Below are positions 17,733 to 26,083 of a stretch of 50,129 nt of DNA, piece by piece (position 1 is the stretch's first letter; each line of letters opens with the position of its first letter). The notes under the pieces are model-generated. The model had not been told where the DNA came from. It searched no databases and saw nothing but the letters and a program-made list of their open reading frames with translations. The stretch comes from Coriobacteriia bacterium. GTDB lineage: Bacteria; Actinomycetota; Coriobacteriia; Coriobacteriales; Eggerthellaceae. The position numbers and the translations under genes are program-made. Where the stretch lies: assembly GCA_030526515.1 (NCBI GenBank), contig JAUNCQ010000011.1, forward strand, positions 1 through 50,129. The letters run 5' to 3'.

Positions 17733-18347
17733 TTATGCCTTCCCTCCACCCAACAGCCTTTCAGCAAGCAAATAGGCGTCAGTCATGCCAGGGGCTGGGA
17801 TGGGCTGCTTTCGGCCGGTCCGATTTGTACGCGAGTTCTTGATGGCTGCTTCCACTTGCTTCTTTGAAAAGTGGGTTGTCGTAATTCTTTTTGCGTAGCG
17901 GGGCCAGTTCTTCTTCAAAGCCGCATCGACGGCTTGAGGCGTAGTGCGTCCGTTGCAACGCTCGTAGTGCATGACGAGGAAAAGCTCGAACTTCGGATTG
18001 CTGATGGCTAGGTGATGCCTTGGGTCGGATTCTGCCCAAGAAAGTAGCTCTTCGAACTCTGCGTCATCCCATGTGTCAACATCAACCACAATCCAGGCCT
18101 CATCGCTTTTACGAAAGTTCCCGGTACGAAGCGCTTTCTTGAACCGCTTGAGTACTTGGCCGGGATTGCGACGATCGGGATGAATGTTCCTGGGAAATTT
18201 TATCGAAACGTCAGCATCCTTGAATGCGTCCATGCTGAAATAGTCTTTCTCTGTATGACCTTCTGCAGAGATCCAGCAGACGTTTTTGTATTCTCGGGTA
18301 CGGGTTTTCCGCTTAAGTGTGTTGTATTTCCTCCTAGCCACGTGCAT
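17733..18347 (-). CDS. RloB family protein
   Basis: A 204-residue protein with the RloB signature. A basic N-terminus is followed by SAEGHTEKDYF (E29 and E33) and a later acidic strand (WIVVDVDTWDD). A third region, HLAISNPKFELFLVMHYE, is typical of these TOPRIM-like putative nucleases. RloB is found with RloA-type ATPases in restriction-associated and AbiL-like phage-defence pairs. It overlaps the upstream ATPase gene by 14 bases and GGAGAGG lies before its ATG. It is probably the nuclease partner of that ATPase. Catalysis is inferred from the family, not shown. Confidence 0.83.
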   Translation of the reverse strand: MHVARRKYNTLKRKTRTREYKNVCWISAEGHTEKDYFSMDAFKDADVSIKFPRNIHPDRRNPGQVLKRFKKALRTGNFRKSDEAWIVVDVDTWDDAEFEELLSWAESDPRHHLAISNPKFELFLVMHYERCNGRTTPQAVDAALKKNWPRYAKRITTTHFSKKQVEAAIKNSRTNRTGRKQPIPAPGMTDAYLLAERLLGGGKA

Positions 18348-19680
18348 CAGCCTCTCCAAGCATCGGGATACCTCCGAAGCGGCCGTCGAGATAGCTTCGG
18401 ACGAGATCCCTGTCGAAGCGAATTCCATTGAATTCGGCCAGGCCGATAAGCTCGGAGCATCCGTCAGCGTCACGCTGGGCGATGTACATCTCGTCGCGAC
18501 GCATAAGCGACTGATCCATGAGTAGAAGGTCGTGGGTGGTGAACAGAAGTTGTTTACGAGTTTCAGCGTCACAGCTGGCGGTAAATTCCTCTATAAGGCG
18601 TTTTGTGAGCATGGTGTGCAGGCATCGGTCAAGCTCGTCGACCACATAGACTTTCTCGCCGATGGAGCCGCTTTGATTTATCAGGTCGAATAGCATTGGA
18701 AGCAAGCCCATAAGGCGCTGGGTGCCAGAGGATTCAGCTGAAAGGGGAAAGCTGTGCTCATTCCCGTCGGGGCCTATATGAATGGTGCGCAATCTCTCGG
18801 CGACGGGGTGACTCTCGTCTTTGCGGACAGTAACGACCTCGAAACCGTAATCACCTGCAGCGCGTTCTGACACAAACGTGACGAGCGAGCCGGGGTCGAG
18901 CTCTGCGATGGTTTTGCGAAGCTCTGCGTCTTGAGGAAGCATGTCTAGATTTGCGGATTCGGTGGTTAGGTTAACAATGCCTGTATCTAAGCGAGACAGC
19001 ACGTCTGCGGCATATTGGAGAAACCCCTCCTTTTCGACGGCGCAAGTCGCGAAGGAAAACGCCTGGGATTCCACGCCGACCAGATTTAGCGTGCTAGAGA
19101 ACCATCCGTACGCTTCCTCGAGTTCGATGACATTCTGGGCAACTGCACTGCCGAGGAAAAGCTGGTTCAACCGCGTGCTTTTAGCGGCATAGGCAACATG
19201 ATCCGATTGAGCAAAGAAACTAGTGTTTAGCAAATAGGGCTCGTTTCGTTCGGTATCACGTTCAAAGATGTCAACGGCCCCCCTTTCGGATATTTTCTCC
19301 AAGGACTCGTATCGAACACCATCGAGAGTTGCCTCAACCACATAGCGATAAACCGTCTTATTTGCGAGGAACGTGATGTCGAAAACAGACGGTTTAAGGG
19401 CTGTTTCACGCTCTAGCATGAAGGGGCTTACAGGCAGTACCCCATTGATGCCGGCATCGCTAATTACCATTCGTTTCAGGCATGCCAATGCGCGAAAGAC
19501 ACCTGTCTTGCCGGATGCGTTGCCGCCATACACGGCGGCAACAGGCAGTGCTTTCATTGATCGGAACCCGGGCATTTTCGCGAGTGTCTCCATGTGCTGA
19601 CGTTCCCTTGAGCTTGTAAGGTTGAGCGTTGCCTCGTCGCGATAGGACATCCAATTCTCGATGGTCAGATTTAAAAGCAT
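18334..19680 (-). CDS. RloA-like AAA ATPase (AbiL-type defence)
   Basis: A 448-residue ABC/SMC-like ATPase of the AAA_15 type. The start MLLNLTIENWMSYRDEATLNL is the classic 'FxNF-S' strand of OLD/RloA proteins. Walker A is GGNASGKT (52-59), Walker B and neighbours are VYVVDELDRCLH (344-355), and TTHD near 380 acts as the H-loop. With RloB it forms the AbiL-like toxin/defence pair, where the ATPase probably senses infection and licenses the nuclease. AAGGAG lies seven bases before ATG 19680; an earlier in-frame start at 19701 has no such site. It is the first gene of the four-gene minus-strand operon. Confidence 0.85.
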   Translation of the reverse strand: MLLNLTIENWMSYRDEATLNLTSSRERQHMETLAKMPGFRSMKALPVAAVYGGNASGKTGVFRALACLKRMVISDAGINGVLPVSPFMLERETALKPSVFDITFLANKTVYRYVVEATLDGVRYESLEKISERGAVDIFERDTERNEPYLLNTSFFAQSDHVAYAAKSTRLNQLFLGSAVAQNVIELEEAYGWFSSTLNLVGVESQAFSFATCAVEKEGFLQYAADVLSRLDTGIVNLTTESANLDMLPQDAELRKTIAELDPGSLVTFVSERAAGDYGFEVVTVRKDESHPVAERLRTIHIGPDGNEHSFPLSAESSGTQRLMGLLPMLFDLINQSGSIGEKVYVVDELDRCLHTMLTKRLIEEFTASCDAETRKQLLFTTHDLLLMDQSLMRRDEMYIAQRDADGCSELIGLAEFNGIRFDRDLVRSYLDGRFGGIPMLGEADARG

Positions 19681-20343
19681 CTTTGTTCTCCTTATGCACA
19701 TTTAAAGAGATTGTATCACTTACAATGCGTATATGGGCTGAGTATGGAAGCATATAACCTCAGCTGGATCAGTCCAAGACCTGCCTCCATTGATGCACTG
19801 AAGATGAAATTCTGCACCTTCAGTGCGATCAAGCATGCAGAAAGCAGCTATCGCTTGCTGGTATATAGCAGCAGCTTAGCAGTATGTCCTGTTCGATGCA
19901 TTGGGTAGGGATGGTGCTCACAACTGCGTTTCCGTTATCTTATTCAGGGGAACTCCCCTGGGGGCATAGCCGAGCGTCTTTCGCGCGAGCGATAGTGGTA
20001 ATTTTGAGTTGACTCCGATTCAGTACCGTTTGCTTGTTTTCTCGAATCTGCCTATTCATTAACGGAGCCCGAAGTCACCTGTCTGTTCGCATGGCGTATT
20101 GGGCCCATCTGAATGAACGGCTTGCGAATCAAGTGTCTTATGCCATTGGGGTCGACGGTGCGAATTTGCTCGTTTTAGTGCATTACACTTTATATGGATT
20201 GTTTTACCATCAGGACGTACGTTATCCGCCTGCATACAAGACGATAATTTGGCTCTTCGCGGAAGGTTTCGTTTCCTCTCCGGCCAATTGCGTACTGGAA
20301 CGGATTTCGGTTTTACGATATCGCTTGATTATCAACTAAGCGC
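19681..20343. other. Intergenic region between divergent defence genes
   Basis: This 663-base stretch separates the leftward RloA operon from the rightward nuclease gene, so both promoters should lie here. Visible elements are a 9-bp inverted repeat (GCACTGAAG 19795-19803 / CTTCAGTGC 19818-19826) and a hairpin CAGGGG-AACT-CCCCTG at 19945-19960. A plus-strand frame at 20034-20339 (101 codons) has no ribosome binding site and no recognisable domain; I do not call it. The rest looks non-coding. Confidence 0.5.
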
Positions 20344-22065
20344 ATGGTGATGAAAATGGAAGTTAATTTGCAGGATGATGCCATCGCTCTGCCGTGCGAT
20401 GGTTGCGCGGATGGTTTCCGTATAGCGAGAAACGACAGCATCAAGGAGCTGTTCCCATCATATCCGTTTCTTGAGTTTAAGGAATTTCGGGTCGAGTATA
20501 AAGTGGGTAAGGCACCTAACGCATATCTCGCCTACGTCGTTCTTGATGCTGTTCCCGATAAATGCGTGGTAGTCGATGATTCTCGTGTAGCGCTTCTCTT
20601 CGATGATTTCTCGTTGTTCTTGGAGCACTATTCTACGCTGGTCGATCTGATTTCGATTGTAGGCAGATGGAAATCTTTTTCGATGGCGCTCAACTCGGTC
20701 GAGATCGACTGGCTGATGTTTCGGTATCTTGCAAGCTTCTGGGAGGACCGTGATGGCATCACCTTGCCTGTGCGCAGGTCATCTATCTTGGATATCAAGA
20801 GAAGGTATGTATCGAAGCCGAGGGCGAGCAAAATGGGGTCGAATGCTGAGTCGCTTCCCCGTATCTATCTTTCAAAGAATGCGGTTGGTGAGGTAGCACG
20901 TTCCGTCAGTGAACGATTCGAAGAACTGTATCTGCAAGCCTTCGAGTACAAGAAGATGAATATCGATCCGCATAGCGTTGTCTTTGAGGTGGAAGACAGC
21001 CTGGTGGTTAGCGTGACAACATATGTTGAGGAGCATAGCGCTCGTGGCTCTGTGGGCAGAACAGCTCGCCGCTATGACGGGAGGGGCGATGTCTCTTGGT
21101 GTTTTTGCGTCGTTCAGGAACATACCCCGAACCAGTTATATAAATTCAACTACGCAGGCTTTAGGAGGAACTTCTCCTGCGACTATTGCTCCGTTGATTT
21201 TCTTAAGTATCGAGGCTTCCGCTATTACTGCAAATATGGTTCATACAATGCAGGAACAGACTCCACTGATTGGCTTTTGCGCGAGTGTCCCGAACTTGCT
21301 ATCAGGGAGAAATGCGAGGATTACCAAGGAGATCTGTATCATTGCGTCGTGTTCGAAATGGAGTCCAAGTCCGGCTCAATCGAACGCGGATTTGGCTTCA
21401 CTCGAAACAAAGTTCATACATTTGTTCAGAGAGTGTGCAATGACTTGGAGACAAAGAATTCCGCTTCGTTGAGGGCCAATGGAGCGAACGGCCTGAACTC
21501 TCGAATGAGTCGTGGTTTTATCGAGGCGTTTCTGTCTTGGAAGGGAAAACGAAAGCGATGGAGGTTGGAGGATAAGCTCGAATACTTTTACTTTGACTTC
21601 TACTGCAAGGATGAGGGCGATTTGTCGTATAGGCTTCCGAATGAGATAGCAGCAAAGCTTTGCGGAGGCGCATATGACGAGTGCGACAGGGGCACATACG
21701 TCAAGCCTGTCAATCGATGGAAAACGGAAGAGTATGTGCTGAATATTGTGAAAAAGGAGTATGGAAGCCTGGGGGTAGTCTCCCAATTCCGTCCGCACTA
21801 CCTAAAGACCGAATGCGGATGCTTGTCCTATGACATTTACATAGCGGGATTGAAGGTTGCTCTGGAGTATCAAGGCAAGCAGCACTTTGAGCCGGTTGAT
21901 TATTTCGGTGGCGTAGACTCTTATGCAATGCAGGTCGAGAGAGACCAGCTGAAGAGGCAACGGAGCGTCGAAAATGGAGTTCGACTAATCTACATCGGCT
22001 ATTCCGAGGATGTAACCCCAGCTCTTGTGAAAGGTAAAATAGAAGCGGCATTGAAGGAGCAGTGA
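20344..22065 (+). CDS. Unknown protein with C-terminal Vsr/PD-(D/E)xK-like nuclease domain
   Basis: The 573-residue protein has a long unrecognised N-terminal and middle part with scattered cysteines (DYCSVDF, RYYCKYG, RECPELAIREKC). The last ~110 residues resemble a Vsr-like restriction-endonuclease fold: SYDIYIAGLKVALEYQGKQH, then PVDYFGG, VERDQLKRQRSVENG and VRLIYIGY. The D...ExQ arrangement is the usual catalytic signature of this group. Position beside the RloAB-CBASS operon suggests a defence or mobile-element nuclease. No signal peptide. The ATG at 20344 is followed by in-frame ATGs at 20350 and 20356. Function of the first 450 residues is not known to me. Confidence 0.75.
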   Translation: MVMKMEVNLQDDAIALPCDGCADGFRIARNDSIKELFPSYPFLEFKEFRVEYKVGKAPNAYLAYVVLDAVPDKCVVVDDSRVALLFDDFSLFLEHYSTLVDLISIVGRWKSFSMALNSVEIDWLMFRYLASFWEDRDGITLPVRRSSILDIKRRYVSKPRASKMGSNAESLPRIYLSKNAVGEVARSVSERFEELYLQAFEYKKMNIDPHSVVFEVEDSLVVSVTTYVEEHSARGSVGRTARRYDGRGDVSWCFCVVQEHTPNQLYKFNYAGFRRNFSCDYCSVDFLKYRGFRYYCKYGSYNAGTDSTDWLLRECPELAIREKCEDYQGDLYHCVVFEMESKSGSIERGFGFTRNKVHTFVQRVCNDLETKNSASLRANGANGLNSRMSRGFIEAFLSWKGKRKRWRLEDKLEYFYFDFYCKDEGDLSYRLPNEIAAKLCGGAYDECDRGTYVKPVNRWKTEEYVLNIVKKEYGSLGVVSQFRPHYLKTECGCLSYDIYIAGLKVALEYQGKQHFEPVDYFGGVDSYAMQVERDQLKRQRSVENGVRLIYIGYSEDVTPALVKGKIEAALKEQ

Positions 22066-22914
22066 AGTGGTGCATTTGCGTGTCGTTTTCAAAGAACAGT
22101 CATTTGACGGCTGGTCAAAAGAGGGGCGTTAGTTTTCAAAATGCAGAATGGAACGACTTACTCTCATCGTCTCCATTATGCACAACCAGGCGACACTAAG
22201 ATTAGACTATCATCGCATTCAAGGCTGCGATGTGAAAGAGCTGTCTTCTGTCGCATGCGTGCTTCCGTCTGATCTCGGGATCGATAGCCGTTGAGTTCTG
22301 TCTCGACCAAGCAATGAGATATATCAATTTCTGTTTGGTTATGTAGCATATGATGCGGCGATACTCGTTCAAAACTTGGACGCATCTGCTCTGCGAGTGT
22401 CGTATGTTGACGGCAGCGCGAATCAGAGTCGTTGCATCATGCGAGGTCCACGTGTTGTCAGATCATGGAGATATGGGAGGCTTACAAGGCTCCTAAATCG
22501 CTTAGAGCCATTCAGGAGCCTTGGGCGCGTCGATTAGTGCTGCGTGTGCTCCAAAGACACAATGCTGGTGGCCGTAAAGAATGAGCGCAAGTGAAAACGT
22601 TGCTATTGTATCCAGTTTGGCGTGGAGCGAAATACTCCTGATTGCGTGGGCCTTAGTGTAACGCAAGCTAGACCAGGAGATTGCGTGGAATGATGCGCAT
22701 TGCGGGTTCGAGGGCAAAATAATTGACCGCAAGACGTAGGCGCCGGGGAGTTCAGACGCGGACCTGCGATTTGCAGAGTACTTGCGGAATAATCGACGGT
22801 CCCGGACTCCCTCGAAGCCTGCGGCAACGTTCGAGACCGGCGTGGGGCTTGTTGAGGGCTCGTGGTGATCAAATATGGGAGCGGAGATTAGATTTCGTCC
22901 CCATGATTTGAGCC
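22066..22914. other. Non-coding or decayed region
   Basis: About 850 bases without a supportable gene. It holds a 9-bp inverted repeat (AAGGCTCCT 22486-22494 / AGGAGCCTT 22514-22522). Short stretches look like former coding DNA, for example a frame reading DQEIAWNDAHCGFEGKIIDR around 22672-22733 that is closed by stops on both sides. Base composition varies along it, as expected for a graveyard at an island edge. I cannot assign the parent gene. Confidence 0.45.
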
Positions 22915-22921
22915 AGACATG

Positions 22922-22947
22922 AAAAGAGCCACCCCGGAGGGTGGCTC
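22922..22947 (-). terminator. Rho-independent terminator of the small peptide gene
   Basis: On the minus strand a perfect 9-bp stem (GAGCCACCC / GGGTGGCTC) with a four-base loop is followed by TTTTC. It lies 26 bases after the stop of the 56-residue peptide gene, defining a monocistronic unit. Confidence 0.85.
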
Positions 22948-22973
22948 GAAAAGCGCTTCGTTACGCTGATGCC

Positions 22974-23144
22974 TTAGTTGTGGCAACGGTTAGCGTTGTT
23001 GAAACGGCAGGAGATCAGCTCATGGTCGCCGTGCACCTTGTTGCCGTTGTCGTGACGATAGCCCAGACCCCAGTACCAGTTCGGGTCGATCTTCTTGTTG
23101 ACGGAATCCTCGTGACGGGGCTTTTCGATATGCTGCTCAGCCAT
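22974..23144 (-). CDS. 56-residue small protein, unknown; possible peptide precursor
   Basis: Encodes 56 residues beginning MAEQHIEKPRHEDS. It has an aromatic middle (DPNWYWGLGYRHDNG) and a C-terminus with two cysteines (SCRFNNANRCHN). The gene is well supported: AGAGGAG lies five bases before the ATG, a promoter-like pair lies at 23203-23231 and a strong terminator at 22922-22947. No membrane segment, no signal peptide and no double-Gly motif are visible. I do not recognise the family. A charged N-terminal part followed by a short Cys/Asn/His-rich tail would fit a RiPP precursor or a metal-binding peptide, but nothing proves either. Confidence 0.7.
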   Translation of the reverse strand: MAEQHIEKPRHEDSVNKKIDPNWYWGLGYRHDNGNKVHGDHELISCRFNNANRCHN

Positions 23145-23202
23145 GGTCACTCCTCTCTTCTGTAGTACTGAAAGTAAGTCATTGCTCTTGCGAGCGATTG
23201 AA

Positions 23203-23231
23203 ATATTACGTTTGGAAAGAGGTAGTGGCAA
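23203..23231 (-). promoter_or_regulatory. Promoter of the small peptide gene
   Basis: Reading the minus strand, TTGCCA (-35, 5 of 6) and TAATAT (-10, 4 of 6) are separated by exactly 17 bases. Transcription would begin about 50 bases upstream of the peptide's ATG. Confidence 0.55.
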
Positions 23232-23363
23232 TGCTCTGCTAGGTGCGAAAAACGCAACACGTGATGCTCGGATTTCACGCTGTGTTGCGGTTCGCGCACG
23301 TAGTGGCGCTCGGTCGTGGTAGCGTGTATGTAAGCGGTTTCACCAGAGGAAAAGAGGTGGATC

Positions 23364-25235
23364 ATGAAGCGATTCGGTTTCGAACGCACTGTCAGGTGGT
23401 TCGGGCGAAAGGCAGGTGCGATAGCGGTTGGCGTGGCGCTTGCCTGCGGGGTTGCGCCTGCGGTCGCCTTTGCGGCAGAGGCTGGGACCCCGGCCGAGGG
23501 GGCGGAGCTGCAGGCCCTTGCAGAAACGCAATTTGACGTCCCGCAGGACCTTGCTGCCTATTGGGACAGCGAGGAGCTGGCCGCCTGGAGGGACTACGCG
23601 GTGGCCATTGCAGAGATGGGCGGAGACGTTAGCGCTGCCTTCGATTTTAGAGGCGAACCCGAGTGGTACCCAATAGAACGCCACTATGTTGTCCTTTCCC
23701 CAAACGGGCACTTCACCTGGTCCGATGGAAGCGATGAGTCGAGGGGGATATGGCTGACCGTTTTGCCCAGGCCGCTTAATAAGGCTGACTTCGAGTTCGT
23801 GGGCTACGTGGATGACGAGTCGCTGGCCGAAAAGTACGCCAAAGTGGCCGGCGGCATATGGGACATAGAGATCACCGCTGGCGGCCAGGTGGTCCCCAGC
23901 AAGCTCATCGACGCGCCTTTCGGGTCCACTGAGGTGACCGTAAAGCTGGGGAGCCGATACACCTGGGCCGACGGCACTCGCGACCTGTACAAGACCACGT
24001 GGAACCTACGGGGCAGGGCTGACAAGCCCCCTGCTGGCTATAACTTGGATAAGGGCACCGGCGATGAACGGTTCTGGGAGGGGCTGGTAAATCAGCGCTA
24101 TTACCGGGTTCTGTTCGATCAGGGCACTCCTCCCAGCACACTGGACGAGATGACGTTCGGCGATCACGTAGTGCGGTTCATCCTGAACGACCATTGCGAA
24201 TGGAAGGACGGCACGATAGACGAAATAAGCGGAACGTGGAGCGTCCGCGGCGTTGTGCCGGTGCCGTCGTTGGATTTGAGTTTTGTGGCTGGCAGCCAGG
24301 CGATCAGCACGTGGGCCATGAGTGCCATTCAGAACGTCAACTACGCGTACTCGTCCGATGAGCTGTCCTTCAAGATGGCTGACCAGTGGATGCCCGGCGT
24401 ATACGATATTTCGGTCAAGCCGGCCGCAGGTGGTAAATGGAATGACACCTACGGCACCGAGGAGAGGACTGTTACGCTGACCGTGCTGCCCCGAGACCTG
24501 GCGAATGCCGAGGTGGTCATTGCGCCGTACGTGAAGAAGTACGATGGCACCCCGCGCAAGCCGGGCGTGACGGTTCGCTGGAACGGGCAGGACCTGGTGG
24601 AGAACGTTGACTACAAGGTCTCCTACAGCAAGAACGTGAACGCGGGAACGGCTCGGGTGAACATCTTTGGCATTGGCCTGTATGAGAGCACCTACAAGGT
24701 GGTCGGGTTCGAAATCGATCCGGCTGCGGTGTCGGCTTCGAAGATGGCCTTGGGAAAGACCGTTTACACGTACACCGGCAAGGCGATTAAGCCGGCTCCC
24801 GTTGTGACGTATGGTGATGCTGCGCTGGTTGCAGGTCAGGACTACACGGTGACCTATTCTGGGGGCTGCAAGAGCGCAGGCGTGTACAAGGCGACCGTGA
24901 CCTGCACGGGCAACTACAGCGGCTCCAAGACGTTCACCTTCCGAATCAAACCGAAGGCGGCTTGCGTGAAGAAGGCGACTGCCGGCAAGGGGAAGGTGAC
25001 GGTGACCCTGGGCGGCAAGCCTGCCGTGACCGGCGGCACCGTGTACCAGATCAGCTACCGGGCCAAGGGTGCCAAGACCTGGAAGACGGTGAAGACCACC
25101 GCGGGCTCCAAGACCATCAAGCAGCTGAAGAAGGGCAAGCGCTACTACGTGAAGGCGCGCGCCTACAAGAAGGTCGGCTCCACGGTCCTCTACGGCAGCT
25201 GGAGCAAGGCCAAGCTGAGCGGCATCGTTAAGTAA
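23364..25235 (+). CDS. Secreted repeat protein with MBG-like and FN3 domains
   Basis: A 623-residue exported protein. Residues 1-38 are a signal peptide (basic start, hydrophobic core, AVAFAA-E). The first half carries three copies of a Trp-Asp-Gly motif (W119 FTWSDGS, W201 YTWADGT, W280 CEWKDGT), each leading into a strand ending in Trp. Residues about 380-530 hold two ~75-residue bacterial Ig/MBG-like repeats (KKYDGTPRKPGVTV, YTYTGKAIKPAPVV, each with a DY-V-YS motif). The C-terminus is one FN3 module rich in Lys (YQISYRAKGAKTW, RYYVKARAYKKVG). No sortase signal is seen. It is likely a surface-associated or secreted adhesin-like protein. GAGGTG precedes ATG 23364. Confidence 0.8.
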   Translation: MKRFGFERTVRWFGRKAGAIAVGVALACGVAPAVAFAAEAGTPAEGAELQALAETQFDVPQDLAAYWDSEELAAWRDYAVAIAEMGGDVSAAFDFRGEPEWYPIERHYVVLSPNGHFTWSDGSDESRGIWLTVLPRPLNKADFEFVGYVDDESLAEKYAKVAGGIWDIEITAGGQVVPSKLIDAPFGSTEVTVKLGSRYTWADGTRDLYKTTWNLRGRADKPPAGYNLDKGTGDERFWEGLVNQRYYRVLFDQGTPPSTLDEMTFGDHVVRFILNDHCEWKDGTIDEISGTWSVRGVVPVPSLDLSFVAGSQAISTWAMSAIQNVNYAYSSDELSFKMADQWMPGVYDISVKPAAGGKWNDTYGTEERTVTLTVLPRDLANAEVVIAPYVKKYDGTPRKPGVTVRWNGQDLVENVDYKVSYSKNVNAGTARVNIFGIGLYESTYKVVGFEIDPAAVSASKMALGKTVYTYTGKAIKPAPVVTYGDAALVAGQDYTVTYSGGCKSAGVYKATVTCTGNYSGSKTFTFRIKPKAACVKKATAGKGKVTVTLGGKPAVTGGTVYQISYRAKGAKTWKTVKTTAGSKTIKQLKKGKRYYVKARAYKKVGSTVLYGSWSKAKLSGIVK

Positions 25236-25266
25236 AGGCGGACGAGTGTTTCGCCCTGAACATGAA

Positions 25267-25297
25267 AATGGCTCCGGGGGCGAATCCCGGAGCCATT
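25267..25297. terminator. Bidirectional terminator between convergent genes
   Basis: A 12-bp stem (AATGGCTCCGGG / CCCGGAGCCATT) with a seven-base loop lies between the secreted-protein gene and the convergent cytochrome gene. The minus-strand reading ends in ATTTTC and is the better terminator; the plus reading has only a weak T-tract. Confidence 0.75.
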
Positions 25298-25330
25298 CCT
25301 TTGCAAGGTGCCTTCAGCTGTTAGGGGAGC

Positions 25331-26068
25331 TTACTTGGCCACGACCTGCTGGTTCATTTCCTGAGCCTGGGCAACGGTGACCCAGCCCTCGGGAACCTCT
25401 GCGTTGTGGCAGGAGGTGCAGTACATGACGGAGGTGCCATGCACGTTGTGGCAGGTGCCGCATGCCAGGTCGCCCTGGTGGGATGCGTGCGGGTTGAAGA
25501 CGCCGGACTCGGAATCGTGCTTGCCGCCGTTGTAGTTGGCGGTCTTGGCGATGACCTTCTCGTAGTCATGGCACTGAGTGCAGAATTCCTTGTTGGCCTT
25601 GAAGTGGCCGTCCTCGATGACCAGCTTGCCGTCCTCGGTCAGAGTGTAGTCACCGTCGATGGTCATGCCGAGCTCCTTGATCTGCTCGCCGATGGAAGCC
25701 GGGTGGCAGTCCAGGCAGGCCTTGTTGGAGTCGGAGACGCCGTCACGCAGGGTGTCGGTGGCCTTGCCGCTGACGTGGCCCATGCGGTATGCCAGGGTGG
25801 TGTCGTCGGAGGCGTAGCTGTCAGAGTAGTAGCTCATGGTGGTGTGGCACATGGTGCCGCAGAAGCCCGGGGTGTTGTGCCAGGCAAAGCCGCCGATGCC
25901 GGCGACCACGACCACCAGCGCGATGACGCACGCTGCGAACTTGCCGCGGGTCAGGGTCAGCTTGCCCAGGCTCACGGTTTTCTTGGCGGAAGGCTCAGCC
26001 GGGGTTGCGGGAGCAGCCTCGGTGACCTCAGGCTGGTTTTCGTCCTGATTCTTGATCTCTTCGCTCAT
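25331..26068 (-). CDS. Membrane-anchored multihaem cytochrome c
   Basis: A 245-residue protein: acidic cytoplasmic tail, one membrane anchor (about residues 45-63), then an external domain with five haem-binding motifs. Four are canonical CXXCH (117-121 CLDCH, 162-166 CTQCH, 202-206 CGTCH, 216-220 CTSCH). The first, CGTMCH at 70-75, is CX3CH. It probably passes electrons from the menaquinol pool to the Tat-exported flavoprotein encoded upstream. This pairing is common in Eggerthellaceae anaerobic reductases. AAGGAGGTG overlaps the end of the flavoprotein gene, so the two are co-transcribed and probably coupled. Confidence 0.88.
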   Translation of the reverse strand: MSEEIKNQDENQPEVTEAAPATPAEPSAKKTVSLGKLTLTRGKFAACVIALVVVVAGIGGFAWHNTPGFCGTMCHTTMSYYSDSYASDDTTLAYRMGHVSGKATDTLRDGVSDSNKACLDCHPASIGEQIKELGMTIDGDYTLTEDGKLVIEDGHFKANKEFCTQCHDYEKVIAKTANYNGGKHDSESGVFNPHASHQGDLACGTCHNVHGTSVMYCTSCHNAEVPEGWVTVAQAQEMNQQVVAK

Positions 26069-26083
26069 GTTCTATTCACCTCC

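Noticed and set aside
20034-20339. A 101-codon plus-strand frame before the nuclease gene
   Set aside because: No ribosome binding site and no recognisable domain or membrane pattern; kept only as part of the intergenic note.
22603-22911. Opposed short frames on both strands near 22.6-22.9 kb
   Set aside because: Pro/Arg/Ser-rich random-looking translations without start signals; the region reads as decayed DNA.
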